This document shows positions 32,559 through 42,338 of a stretch of 64,000 nucleotides of DNA, in pieces. The notes under the pieces are model-generated. The model worked only from the letters and a program-made list of their open reading frames with translations, was not told where the DNA came from and did no database searches. Source of the DNA: JANWVO01 sp964458495 (lineage in GTDB: Bacteria; Acidobacteriota; Terriglobia; Bryobacterales; Bryobacteraceae); assembly GCA_964458495.1 (NCBI GenBank), contig CAYWJB010000004.1:124001-188000 (forward strand). The letters are read 5' to 3'. The position numbers and the translations under genes were made by a program. The stretch's first letter is position 1. Each line of letters begins with the position of its first letter.

Positions 32559-33929
32559 ATGATCGTGATGAAGTTTGGCGGCACCTCTGTGGAGAGCGCC
32601 GCTGCGATCGAGCGGGTGGCGGGGATTGTGCGCGCGCGCCTGGAGCGCAAGCCGCTGGTGGTGGTCTCGGCGATGGGGAAGACCACCAACCGGTTGCTGG
32701 CGGCGGCGGACAAGGCGGCCGCGGGCAACCTGGGCGACGCGCTGCGGGACGCCGAAGAGCTGCTCGCGTATCACCGGCGGGAGGCGGCGGCGCTGGCGCC
32801 TGCGGATAAGCAGGCGGAGGCGGAAGCGGCGCTGAAGCAGCGTTTCGAGGAGCTGGAGTCGACGCTCGAGAGGATCGCCGCCTCCGGCGAGGTGACTCCC
32901 GCGCTGTGGGACGAGACGGCGAGCTACGGAGAGCGGCTTTCGTCGGAGCTGATCGCGCTGGCGTTTCCGGCGTTCGGGATTCCGGCGGCACACGTGGACG
33001 CGCGCTCGGTGCTGGTCACCGACAGCCGGCACACACAGGCGCTGCCGCTCTACAGCCGGACGTATGCGCGGTTCAAGGAGAAGGTGGCGCCGCTGCTCGA
33101 GAAGCGGGTGGCGGTGATGGGCGGCTTCATCGGCGCGACGGCTGAAGGGGTGACGACGACGCTGGGGCGCGGAGGCAGCGATTTTTCGGCGGCGATTGCG
33201 GGGGCGGGCATCGGGGCGGAGGAGATCCAGATCTGGACCGACGTCGACGGGATGCTGACCTGCGATCCCCGGGTGCTGCCCGGCGGCAGGCGCGTGCGGA
33301 AGATCTCGTTTGCGGAGGCGGCCGAGCTGGCCTACTTCGGGGCGAAGGTGCTGCATCCGGCGACGGTGCAGCCGGCGATCGAGAAGAGTATTCCGGTGCG
33401 GATCCTGAATTCGCGGCGTCCGGAAGTGGAGGGCACGGTGGTCGTCGCCGACACGGTGCCGTGCCGCAACCCGATCAAGTCGATTGCGTGCAAAAGGGGA
33501 ATCACGGTGGTGGAGATCCGCAGCCTGCGCATGCTGATGGCGCATGGGTTTCTGCGGCGGATTTTCGAGGTGTTCGACCGGTATCAGACGCCGGTAGACC
33601 TGGTGACGACGAGCGAGGTGTGCGTGGCGGTGACGATCGACCAGCCGCGCCAAATTGCCGAGATCGAGCGTGAGCTGGGTCGGATCTCCGACGTGCGCGT
33701 GCTGCCGGACCAGGCGATTCTGTGCCTGGTGGGCGATGCGCTGCGGGAGACGGCGGGTATCGGGGCGCGCATTTTCACGGCGCTGCGGGAGATCAACGTG
33801 CGGATGATCAGCCACGGCGCATCGTTCAACAATGTGAGCCTGGTGGTGCGCGACGAAGACGTCGTGCCGGCGGTGGCGGCGCTGCACGACGAGTTTTTCC
33901 GCGAGGTGGATCCGGAGGTGTTTGAATGA
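32559..33929 (+). CDS. lysC: Aspartate kinase
   Basis: The 456-residue enzyme makes aspartyl phosphate. It has the kinase signature MKFGGTSVESAAAIERVAG, the long helical insert (about 60-120) found in LysC/ThrA-type kinases, GRGGSDFSAA, WTDVDGMLTCDPR and tandem C-terminal ACT domains (from about residue 310), the usual sites of lysine or threonine feedback. It follows asd by 9 bases and overlaps dapB by 4 (ATGA), so the lysine genes form one coupled unit. Confidence 0.96.
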   Translation: MIVMKFGGTSVESAAAIERVAGIVRARLERKPLVVVSAMGKTTNRLLAAADKAAAGNLGDALRDAEELLAYHRREAAALAPADKQAEAEAALKQRFEELESTLERIAASGEVTPALWDETASYGERLSSELIALAFPAFGIPAAHVDARSVLVTDSRHTQALPLYSRTYARFKEKVAPLLEKRVAVMGGFIGATAEGVTTTLGRGGSDFSAAIAGAGIGAEEIQIWTDVDGMLTCDPRVLPGGRRVRKISFAEAAELAYFGAKVLHPATVQPAIEKSIPVRILNSRRPEVEGTVVVADTVPCRNPIKSIACKRGITVVEIRSLRMLMAHGFLRRIFEVFDRYQTPVDLVTTSEVCVAVTIDQPRQIAEIERELGRISDVRVLPDQAILCLVGDALRETAGIGARIFTALREINVRMISHGASFNNVSLVVRDEDVVPAVAALHDEFFREVDPEVFE

Positions 33930-34630
33930 AGCTGGCGCTGGTCGGATACGGGAAGATGGGAAGGATGCTGGAGCGGCTGGCGCCGGAGTTCAGCTTCGAG
34001 ACGGGGCTGATTCTGGATGTACACAACAACGCGGGGGGCAGCGGGCTGACCGCGGAGAATTTCCGCGGAATTTCAGCGGCGGTCGAGTTTACGACGCCGG
34101 AGACGGCGGCGGAGAACCTGCTGCGGCTGGCGGCGCTGGGCGTGCCGGCGGTGTGCGGCACGACGGGCTGGTACGGGCGGCTGGACGAGGTGAAAGAAGC
34201 ATTTGCCAGCAGCGGCGCGGGCTTTGTTTACGGGCCGAATTTCTCGATCGGCGTGAACGTGTTCGAACGCATCGTGGCGGCGGCTGCCGCGCTGCTGCGC
34301 GGGCGCGCCGAGTACGAGGCGTGGGCGTGGGAGATCCATCACAGCGCGAAGAAAGACGCGCCCTCCGGCACGCTGCTGAAGCTGGTGGAGGCGATGCGGC
34401 GGGCGGGCTACGAGGGGCGGATCGACACGGCGAGCAACCGCGCGGGCGCGATTCCGGGAACGCACGAGATCGGCTTTGACTCGGCGGCGGATACCATCAC
34501 GCTGCGGCACGCGGCGCGCAGCCGGGAGGGTTTCGCGCGCGGCGCGCTGTGGGCGGCGCAGCGGCTGGCGGAAGGGCTGAAAGGCTGCCACGAGTTCAGC
34601 GGCTTGCTGTTCGGCGAGACGGAGTCATGA
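33926..34630 (+). CDS. dapB: 4-hydroxy-tetrahydrodipicolinate reductase
   Basis: The 234-residue product has the DapB N-terminal Rossmann motif (LALVGYGKMGRM), VEFTTPE, GTTGW, the hinge FSIGVNVF, and the catalytic EIHHSAKKDAPSGT. It reduces hydroxy-tetrahydrodipicolinate in lysine/DAP synthesis. It is shorter than E. coli DapB (273), as in several Acidobacteria and Bacteroidota. ATG 33926 overlaps the lysC stop. Confidence 0.94.
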   Translation: MKLALVGYGKMGRMLERLAPEFSFETGLILDVHNNAGGSGLTAENFRGISAAVEFTTPETAAENLLRLAALGVPAVCGTTGWYGRLDEVKEAFASSGAGFVYGPNFSIGVNVFERIVAAAAALLRGRAEYEAWAWEIHHSAKKDAPSGTLLKLVEAMRRAGYEGRIDTASNRAGAIPGTHEIGFDSAADTITLRHAARSREGFARGALWAAQRLAEGLKGCHEFSGLLFGETES

Positions 34631-34679
34631 GCGGCGCGCGAAGTGTGGCGTGCGAGAACAGAGCGAACCAGGAGGCGGC

Positions 34680-35561
34680 ATGAGCCGGTTCATCGGATGC
34701 GGCACGGCGCTGGTGACGCCGTTCAAGAAGGATCTCTCGCTGGATGAGGAGGCGCTGCGGCGCCTGGTGCGGCGGCAGCTGGAGGCGGGAATCCACTTTC
34801 TGGTTCCGTGCGGCACGACGGGCGAGAGTCCCACGCTGGAGCGCCGCGAGCATCTTCGCGTGGTGGAGATCACGCTGGAAGAGGCGAAGGGGAAGTGCCC
34901 GGTGCTGGCGGGTTGCGGAGGCTACAACACGGCGGAGGTGGCGGCGCTGGCGCGCGAGCTGGAGGCGATGGGCGCCGACGGGCTGCTGAGCGTGACGCCC
35001 TACTACAACAAGCCCACGCAAGAAGGGCTGTACCAGCACTACCGTGCGGTTGCCGCCGCAACGCGGCTGCCGATTGTCGTCTACAGCGTGGCGGGGCGCA
35101 CGGGCGTGAACGTGGAGCCGGCAACGCTGCGGCGGCTGGCGGAGATCGACAACATCGTGGGGGTGAAGGAGGCGAGCGGGAACATCGCGCAGATGGCGCA
35201 GATCTGCGCCACCGTGCCGGAGGAGTTCGACGTGCTGAGCGGCGACGACTCGATCACGCTGGCGCTGGCGGCGCTGGGCGGGCGTGGGGTGATCTCGGTA
35301 GCGTCGAACGAGATTCCCGGTCCGATGCGCGCGCTGGCGCAGGCGTGCCTGGACGGCGATCTTGCGGCGGCGCGGCGGCTTCAGAAGCAGTGGCTGGCGC
35401 TGATGGAAGTGAATTTCGTGGAGTCGAACCCGGTTCCGGTGAAGGCGGCGCTGGCGCGGATGGGGCTGCTCGAGCCGGTGTGGCGGCTGCCATTGGTGCC
35501 GCCTTCGCAGGCGAGCATGGCGCGGATCGAGCAGGTGCTGAAGCAGACAGGGTTGATCTGA
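34680..35561 (+). CDS. dapA: 4-hydroxy-tetrahydrodipicolinate synthase
   Basis: The 293-residue enzyme condenses pyruvate with aspartate semialdehyde. Motifs: GCGTALVTPF, the PCGTTGESPTL loop, VTPYYNKPTQEGL (catalytic Tyr), YSVAGRTGVN and the Schiff-base Lys in GVKEASG. It differs from the DHDPS-like protein at 46.7 kb, which lacks the TTGESPT signature and has a long C-terminal extension. ATG 34680 is preceded by GGAGG at ideal distance. Confidence 0.96.
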   Translation: MSRFIGCGTALVTPFKKDLSLDEEALRRLVRRQLEAGIHFLVPCGTTGESPTLERREHLRVVEITLEEAKGKCPVLAGCGGYNTAEVAALARELEAMGADGLLSVTPYYNKPTQEGLYQHYRAVAAATRLPIVVYSVAGRTGVNVEPATLRRLAEIDNIVGVKEASGNIAQMAQICATVPEEFDVLSGDDSITLALAALGGRGVISVASNEIPGPMRALAQACLDGDLAAARRLQKQWLALMEVNFVESNPVPVKAALARMGLLEPVWRLPLVPPSQASMARIEQVLKQTGLI

Positions 35562-35569
35562 GTCGGGGT

Positions 35570-36381
<812 letters not shown>

Positions 36382-36406
<25 letters not shown>

Positions 36407-37452
36407 GCGTCTTCGAGCGCCTGGAGGGTGAGCTCGGCGGCGCGGCGCCAGGTGAACTGGCGCGCATGTGCGGCGCCGCCCGTGGGCGCTCCGCCCGCCA
36501 GCAGGGTACGGATCGCAGCGAGCATCTCGTCTTCGTTCTGCGGATCGAACAGCAGCGCACAGCCGCCGGCGAGGCTGCGCAAGGGCTCGATGGAGCTGCA
36601 GGCAACCGGAAGCCCGGCGGCGAGCGCTTCCAGAACGGGCATGCCAAAGCCCTCGAACAGGGATGGATAGACAAAGGCGGAGGCGCGGCGGTAGAGCTCG
36701 AGAAGTTCTTCGCGCGGGAGCCAGCCGCGCAAGTCTACCGCTTCTTCCAGGCCTAGCTCGCGGATCAGGCGGCGCACGCGCTCGCCGGCGAAACCGGGCA
36801 CGCCGGTGAGGACAAGGCGCAGGGAGGGCTGTTCGGCGCGCAGGCGCGCAAAGACGCGGAGGAGCCGTTCGTGATTCTTGTGCGGGTGCGTGGTGGAGGG
36901 ATAGAGCAGGAAGCCCGCGGGCTCACGATTCGCGGCGATGGTGAAGAAGTCTTCTTCCACACCGTGGGGGACGACGGCGGCGTCTGTGCCGTAGAAGCGG
37001 AGCAGGTCCTGGCGGGTGGCTTCGCTGACGGCGATGAGGCGCGTGGAGCGGGTGGCGGAGGCCCGGAGCAGGAGGCGCCAGAAGGGCAGATCGAACCAGC
37101 GGAAGTATTCGGGGTGGCGGAGGTGCTGGAGATCATGGAAGACGGTGACTTGCGGGAGGCGGGCGGCAAGGGGCGCGGTAAAGCCGGGGTTGAGCAGGAC
37201 GTCGACGCGGCGGCGCGTGATTTCGAACGGGAGGACGCACTGCTCGTAGAGGATGCGGCAGGGGCGGCAGCGGGCGCGGACGGGCTGCACGCGCGAGCGC
37301 CGGCCGAGAGCGCCGGTCTCGCGGTTGGTGAAGACGAGGATGTCGTGGGCGGGGGCGGCCTGTTCGAGAGCGGCGACAAGACAGCGCAGATATGTTTCGG
37401 TGCCTCCGACGCGGCCGGGGATCAGGTAAAGCGCATTGATGCCGATGCGCAT
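36382..37452 (-). CDS. Glycosyltransferase family 4
   Basis: This 356-residue retaining GT-B enzyme has RVGGTETYLRCL near the N-terminus (acceptor side), FLLYPSTTHPHKNHERLLR at the start of the donor domain, and SLFEGFGMPVLEALAAGLPV, the GT4 EX7E donor motif. It likely transfers mannose or another hexose to a lipid- or protein-linked glycan. It is the last gene of the five-gene glycosylation operon that starts at 41261. Confidence 0.88.
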
Positions 37453-37456
37453 GGCG

Positions 37457-39184
37457 TCACTGGCTGCGGCCGAGGGCGCGCAGGGCGGACTGCCGGCCGG
37501 TGATGGCGGCGGAATCCGAAGGATTCATGCGCAGGGCCTGTTCGTAGTCGGCCAGGGCCTCGGCGGGCTGGTTGCGGAGCAGATACACGTTGCCCCGGAA
37601 GACCAGGGCGTTCTCCTCCGAAGGATCCAGCTGCAGAGCTTCGTTGAGAACATTCAGGGCTTCGTCAAGGCGGCCCTGTTTGGCATGGATACGGCCGAGG
37701 ATGGCGAGGCCCTGGGCGCGGTGTTCCAGCCTTTCGGCCTCGCGGATGCGGGCGATGGCCTCGTCCATCCGGCCGGAGCATTCGAGCGCGGTGGCCCAGT
37801 TGACCAGCAGCTGGTAATCCGGGGCAGTGGCGGTGGAGGCGGCCTTTTCGTAAGCCTGTGCCGCGTCGGAGCAGCGGCCATCGGCGTAGTAGGCAAAGCC
37901 GAGATGAAACCACGCGCGGCTGTTTTTCGGGTTCGAGGAGACCGAGTCTTCCCACATGGGGATGGCGGCGGTGTAAAGTTCGGCCCGCTTCCAGGTGAGT
38001 CCGGCGAGCACGATGAGAACGGCGGCGGCGCCGGAGGCAATGGCGGAAGGGCGAAGCCGGCGCAGGAACTCGGCGGCAATCATCGCCACTCCCGGCGAGC
38101 CGAGATAGACCCGGCGTTCGGCCATGGCGTCGTCGATTGGGACGATGGAGGATGTGGGCGCGAGAAGAACGAGCAGGAACAGCATTCCGAACAGCGCCAG
38201 CGGGTAGCGCCGGCGGAAGCGCCAAAGCACTGCGAGCAGGCAGGCGAGGGCAGCCGCGCCCAGCCAGACGCCGGCGTTCCCGGGGGCCTTGGCCACCGGC
38301 CAGGCATGATCCAGGTTCTGCCCGACGGGCAAGAGCAGAAGGCGGAAGTATTGCCAGAGGACTTCGAACTGCGTCAGCAGGTAGTCGACAGGCTTGTTCT
38401 TGCCTGTAGCGCCAGCGGTTCCTTCGCGAGAGAGCATCAGATAGAGCTTGATGCCGACGGCCGAGGCGGCGGCCAGCAGCGGCACATAGAGCTTCCAGCG
38501 GCGCAGCAGCGCCCGGAAGCCTGCCTGCTCCTGCAGGAGCAGATCGAACAGGACGAACACGCCGGCCATGGCGACCGCCGGTTCCTTGCTCAATGCGCCA
38601 AGAGCGAGCAGGGCGGTGATGGCGAGCGAACGCGGAAGCGTTGTTTCAACGCCGTGCAGAAACAGGAGGAACGCGGAGTAGGCGAAAAAGGCGCAGAGGA
38701 CCTCGGATCGGCTGGAGATGTAAGCGACGGCTTCGGTCTGCAGCGGGTGGAGGAGGAAGAGGCCGGCGCCGGCGGCGGCGGCGAGGCGGTCGGCTTGAGA
38801 GAGTGGGCCGCGGCGAGCAAGCAGAGCCTCCAGAATCCTCCACACGAGCAGGCCGTTGAGCAGGTGGAGGGCGATGTTGGTGAAGTGAAAGCTCTTCGGG
38901 TTGGAGCCGGAGAGACCGGCTTCCGCCAGCAGGCTCAGGTTGGAGACGGAACGCGCGATTCGCGCGGCAAGCAACTGCCAGGACGGCGGGGACTGTAGCA
39001 ACGACTCCAGGCTCAAATCGTCGAAGAGAAAGGGGCCGCCGAGCGCGGGGAGATAGGCGAGGAAAGCCGCCGCCAGCAGCAGGGCGAGGATCCAGAGCGC
39101 AAAGGACGCCTGTCCGGTGCCGGTCTTCTGAACCGCGTGAACGGACGCCGCCGCGGGTGCGGCTGGTTGCTTACGCCGCCCCAT
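37457..39184 (-). CDS. TMTC-like GT-C glycosyltransferase with TPR tail
   Basis: The 575-residue protein has about 9-10 membrane segments (27-390) and a soluble tail with TPR repeats (about 410-570; LGFAYYADGRCSDAAQAYEK, ALQLDPSEENALVF). The first periplasmic loop has an Asp-Asp pair (FLFDD, D55-D56), the acidic motif of GT-C enzymes. FHFTNIALHLLNGLLVW, LLHPLQTEAVAYISSRS and LSKEPAVAMA follow the pattern of eukaryotic TMTC O-mannosyltransferases. These use dolichyl-phosphate mannose; the polyprenyl-phosphate mannose synthase candidate is two genes upstream. The substrate is inference. Confidence 0.75.
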   Translation of the reverse strand: MGRRKQPAAPAAASVHAVQKTGTGQASFALWILALLLAAAFLAYLPALGGPFLFDDLSLESLLQSPPSWQLLAARIARSVSNLSLLAEAGLSGSNPKSFHFTNIALHLLNGLLVWRILEALLARRGPLSQADRLAAAAGAGLFLLHPLQTEAVAYISSRSEVLCAFFAYSAFLLFLHGVETTLPRSLAITALLALGALSKEPAVAMAGVFVLFDLLLQEQAGFRALLRRWKLYVPLLAAASAVGIKLYLMLSREGTAGATGKNKPVDYLLTQFEVLWQYFRLLLLPVGQNLDHAWPVAKAPGNAGVWLGAAALACLLAVLWRFRRRYPLALFGMLFLLVLLAPTSSIVPIDDAMAERRVYLGSPGVAMIAAEFLRRLRPSAIASGAAAVLIVLAGLTWKRAELYTAAIPMWEDSVSSNPKNSRAWFHLGFAYYADGRCSDAAQAYEKAASTATAPDYQLLVNWATALECSGRMDEAIARIREAERLEHRAQGLAILGRIHAKQGRLDEALNVLNEALQLDPSEENALVFRGNVYLLRNQPAEALADYEQALRMNPSDSAAITGRQSALRALGRSQ

Positions 39185-39521
39185 CCTTTTCCCTCAGGAG
39201 GAATTCGAGAATGGCCACGCGCTGGGTGAGCGTGATGTTCATGTCTTTCAGTTCGGAGACGATGCGGGAGAAGCGGTAGAACACGCCGAGGAAGACGACG
39301 AGGATCAGGAACAGCAGCACGAGGGACGGCTCGCGGATGCCAAGCGCAGCGGCGGAAGAGGCCAGCCACGGGCCGCAGCGGGAAAGAACGATCAGGGCGG
39401 CGGCGGCCGCGAGCCAGCTGACGGAATGCTCCACGCGGATGTGTTCGCGGCGGATGGCGCGGAGCACGATCAGCAGCAACAGGATTCCGAAAACAGTGAG
39501 GATGTCAAGCAGATCCATCAT
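39171..39521 (-). CDS. DUF2304 small membrane protein
   Basis: The 116-residue protein has three hydrophobic segments (LLDILTVFGILLLLIVLRA, SWLAAAAALIVL, LVLLFLILVVFLGVFY) and a C-terminal coiled helix (SRIVSELKDMNITLTQRVAI), the DUF2304 pattern. This family is very often next to DPM1-like GT2 genes and may anchor or regulate them. The start is ATG 39521 or 39518 (tandem ATGs). It overlaps the GT2 gene by 17 bases and the TMTC-like gene by 14. Confidence 0.8.
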   Translation of the reverse strand: MMDLLDILTVFGILLLLIVLRAIRREHIRVEHSVSWLAAAAALIVLSRCGPWLASSAAALGIREPSLVLLFLILVVFLGVFYRFSRIVSELKDMNITLTQRVAILEFLLREKDGAA

Positions 39522-40260
39522 CGAAGGTCTCTCCGACGGCGCGCGCGGCGCGGCGCGCGTCCAGACGCAGGATGTTGACAAAGACGCCCAGCAGGACGTG
39601 AAGGACGTAGTAGAAGGAACGCAGCGGCGTGATGGTGCTGCGCCCGGCCAGGCGCGGGCGCACCGGGCAGGGCACTTCCACGAAGCGGAAGCGCCGCCGC
39701 TGGAGCACGACGAGCGTTTCGATTTCCGGGTATTCGAGCGGGAAGCTGCGGGCGAAGACTTCCAGGGCGCGGCGGTTGACTGCGACGAAGCCCGATGTGG
39801 GGTCGGCGACGGCGCGGCCGAGGATGGGGCGCAGCAGGAGGCGGAAGCACTGGATGCCGATGCGGCGGGGCAGCGTGGTGGCGTATCCGCCGCCGGCGCC
39901 GCGCCGGACGCCGATCACCATTTCGCAGCCGGACTGGCGGAGAGTGTCGAGCAGGCGGGGAATGAAGCGAGGATCGTGCTGGCCGTCGCCGTCGATGCGG
40001 ACGACCTCCTCGAAGCCGAGCTCGAAGGCGAGCTTGTAGCCTGCCTGCACGCAGCCTCCGAGGCCGAGATGACAGGGCAGGGAGAGCACGCGCGCGCCGG
40101 CGTTGCGGGCGGCGGGGGCGGTGCCGTCGGCAGAGCCGTCGTCGACGACAAGAACGGGCAGATCCGGCAGCAGTTCCCGCACCTCGCGCACGACGGCGCC
40201 GATGGCCGCCTCCTCGTTGAAGGCGGGGATCAGGATCAAGGTGCGGCCGCCGTTCACCAT
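39505..40260 (-). CDS. GT2 glycosyltransferase, polyprenyl-phosphate mannose synthase-like
   Basis: The 251-residue GT-A enzyme has ILIPAFNEEAAIGAVV, VVDDGSADGT, the DxD-type RIDGDGQHDP, and DPTSGFVAVNRRAL, as in DPM1-like dolichol-phosphate mannose/glucose synthases without membrane anchors. It would make polyprenyl-phosphate mannose (or glucose) at the inner face of the membrane, supplying the TMTC-like enzyme. ATG 40260 overlaps the upstream GT2 by 7 bases. Confidence 0.85.
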   Translation of the reverse strand: MVNGGRTLILIPAFNEEAAIGAVVREVRELLPDLPVLVVDDGSADGTAPAARNAGARVLSLPCHLGLGGCVQAGYKLAFELGFEEVVRIDGDGQHDPRFIPRLLDTLRQSGCEMVIGVRRGAGGGYATTLPRRIGIQCFRLLLRPILGRAVADPTSGFVAVNRRALEVFARSFPLEYPEIETLVVLQRRRFRFVEVPCPVRPRLAGRSTITPLRSFYYVLHVLLGVFVNILRLDARRAARAVGETFDDGSA

Positions 40261-41261
40261 GAGGCCACCTGGCGGACAGGCATCGAGAAGCGTTTGAGCA
40301 AAGCCCGGAACTGCCGCGCCGGGATACGGCGGGCGCGGCGGAGACTCCTGCGTTGGGCCAGCAGGCGCGGGAGATGGAGCAGGAGGTCGAGGTGGGCTCT
40401 GAGCACGAGCCACGGCAGGCGCCATGCGCCGCCTTCCCGGCGCCGGAATTCGGCCGCCTTGCCATGGCCGAAAACGAGATCGACCGCGTGCCAGAAGTAG
40501 CGCGCCGCCGCCCAAAGGAAGCTCGAGCAGATCATTGAAAGAGGGAAGTTGCGGACGACGAGGCGCAGGCGGTTGCGTTCGACGAGCCACGCCTTCAAGG
40601 GAGAAGCCGCGCCGGCGCTGGCGGAGTAGCGGTGCGCGGCGCGGGCGCGCGGCATGTAGAGGCAGCGCCAGCCCGCCCAGCGGCCGCGAAGCCCAAGGTC
40701 GGTGTCTTCGCAGTAGAGGAAGAAGTCTTCCTCGAACAGTCCGGTCTGTTCCAGCATGGCGCGCTTGTAGATGGCGGCGGAGCCGCTGGGCAGAAGGACT
40801 TCGCAGGGCTCGTTGTGGAAGCGCTCCGGCTCGAGGTGCCCGCGCTGGCGGCTGCTGCCGTCGCGGGCGATGTTCATGCCGGCCGAGTCGAGCTGTTCGG
40901 TGCCTGCCAGAACGACTTTGGAAGCGGCCATGCCGGCGGCGGGGTCGCTTTCGAGGGCTTCCACGAGGCTTTCCACCCAATTTTCGGCCGCGGTGGCGTC
41001 GTCATTGATTGTCGCCAGATAGTCGGCGGGAAACTCGCGGAAGCCGCGGTTGACGGCGGCGCCGAAACCGGCATTGCCGGGATTTTCGAGCACGCGCAGA
41101 CGGGGCGAGTCCGGAAGGAGGGCGTGCGCTTTTCCCTCGCCGCTGTTGTCGACAACCACGATGACCAGCTCTTGCCACGTTTGCGCCAGCAACGAGTCCA
41201 CGCATTGCCGCAGGTTTTCGCCGCAGTGCAATGTGGGGACGACGACGGTGACGCTCGGCAA
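40254..41261 (-). CDS. GT2 glycosyltransferase, rhamnosyltransferase-like
   Basis: This 335-residue GT2 enzyme (TVVVPTLHCGENLRQCVDSL, LENPGNAGFGAAVNRGF, DDATAAENWV, GLFEEDFFLYCEDTDLGLR) resembles WbbL-type rhamnosyltransferases of lipopolysaccharide and exopolysaccharide synthesis. The C-terminal 80 residues are helical and basic and may attach to the membrane. I put the start at TTG 41261, since TACAAT ends 6 bases upstream. An ATG at 41315 would lie upstream of that promoter and inside the divergent gene. Confidence 0.82.
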   Translation of the reverse strand: MPSVTVVVPTLHCGENLRQCVDSLLAQTWQELVIVVVDNSGEGKAHALLPDSPRLRVLENPGNAGFGAAVNRGFREFPADYLATINDDATAAENWVESLVEALESDPAAGMAASKVVLAGTEQLDSAGMNIARDGSSRQRGHLEPERFHNEPCEVLLPSGSAAIYKRAMLEQTGLFEEDFFLYCEDTDLGLRGRWAGWRCLYMPRARAAHRYSASAGAASPLKAWLVERNRLRLVVRNFPLSMICSSFLWAAARYFWHAVDLVFGHGKAAEFRRREGGAWRLPWLVLRAHLDLLLHLPRLLAQRRSLRRARRIPARQFRALLKRFSMPVRQVASW

Positions 41262-41267
41262 ACAGTC

Positions 41268-41306
41268 ATTGTAGCGAAGCCCGGTTTCGCGCCGATCCGC
41301 TACAAT
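41268..41306. promoter_or_regulatory. Divergent -10 elements in a 52-base intergenic gap
   Basis: Minus strand TACAAT at 41268-41273 ends 6 bases before TTG 41261. Plus strand TACAAT at 41301-41306 ends 7 bases before ATG 41314. No canonical -35 is evident for either. Both main operons of the 36-48 kb region start here without leaders. Confidence 0.6.
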
Positions 41307-41313
41307 GTCCCGC

Positions 41314-42312
41314 ATGGCGATTTTGACGACGGTTGTCGGCAGCTACCCGGTTCCACACTGGTTGCCGGGGGACACTTCCAGGACGACCCTGCGGGATGCG
41401 GTGATGGTGGTGTTGAAGACGCAGGAGCTCGCCGGAATCGACGTGGTGGCCGACGGGGAGCTGAACCGTTTCGATCCGGGCCATCCGGAGACCAACGGGA
41501 TGATCGACTATTTCATCTCCCGGATGGACGGCATTCGCACGCGGTTCTCGCTGGAGGACATCGGGGCGTTCCGGAAGGACGCCGGCGTGGCCTACCGTAC
41601 CGACCCGGCGGGCATCGTCACGGGGCCGGTGGGCGCGGGCGTGCTGAACCTGCCGCGCGACTTTGAGTTCACGCGCGGGCTGACGGCGAAGCCGCTCAAG
41701 TTTACATGCACGGGGCCGCATATGCTGGCCAAGGTGCTCACAGACCGCCACTACGGGTCGCGAGCGGAGCTTTGCCTGGCGATTGCCGAGGTGCTGGCGC
41801 GGCAGCTGGCGGGGATCCCGGCGGACGTGATCCAGCTCGACGAGGCCAATATCAGCGGGCACCCGGAGGACGCCGAATGGGCGCTGCCGGCGCTGAACCG
41901 CGTGCTGGACGCCATTCCGGTGACGCGCGCGATGCACATCTGCTTCGGCAATTACGGCGGGCAGACCATTCAAAAGGGCTTTTGGAAGAACCTGCTGCCG
42001 TTCCTGAACGGGCTGCACGTGGATCACCTGGTGCTGGAGTTTGCCCGGCGGGGCTACGGGGAGCTGGAGGCGTTCCGGGATCTGGATCCGAGGATCGGAC
42101 TCGGGCTGGGTGTGGTGGACATCAAGGACAACGAGGTGGAGGCGCCGTCGCTGATCGCCAGGCGGATCGAGCATGCGGCGCAGGTGCTGGGGGCGGACCG
42201 GATCCACTACGTGCACCCGGACTGCGGCTTCTGGATGTTGCAGCGCAGCGTGGCGGACCGGAAAATGCGCGCGCTGGTGGAGGGGCGGAACCTCTTCGAG
42301 GGGCGCGCCTGA
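41314..42312 (+). CDS. Single-domain MetE-like (cobalamin-independent methionine synthase family) protein
   Basis: The 332-residue protein is the C-terminal (catalytic) MetE-type barrel alone: TTVVGSYPVP at the start, VVADGELNR, IQLDEANISG, HICFGNYGG (His/Cys region) and HPDCGFWML (zinc Cys). Such core-MetE proteins transfer methyl groups to thiols in some archaea and bacteria, and others act in different C1 reactions. It is the first gene of the operon running to the BMC gene. Its role there is not evident. Confidence 0.8.
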   Translation: MAILTTVVGSYPVPHWLPGDTSRTTLRDAVMVVLKTQELAGIDVVADGELNRFDPGHPETNGMIDYFISRMDGIRTRFSLEDIGAFRKDAGVAYRTDPAGIVTGPVGAGVLNLPRDFEFTRGLTAKPLKFTCTGPHMLAKVLTDRHYGSRAELCLAIAEVLARQLAGIPADVIQLDEANISGHPEDAEWALPALNRVLDAIPVTRAMHICFGNYGGQTIQKGFWKNLLPFLNGLHVDHLVLEFARRGYGELEAFRDLDPRIGLGLGVVDIKDNEVEAPSLIARRIEHAAQVLGADRIHYVHPDCGFWMLQRSVADRKMRALVEGRNLFEGRA

Positions 42313-42338
42313 GGTTTAATAGGAAAAGCAGGGGAAAC

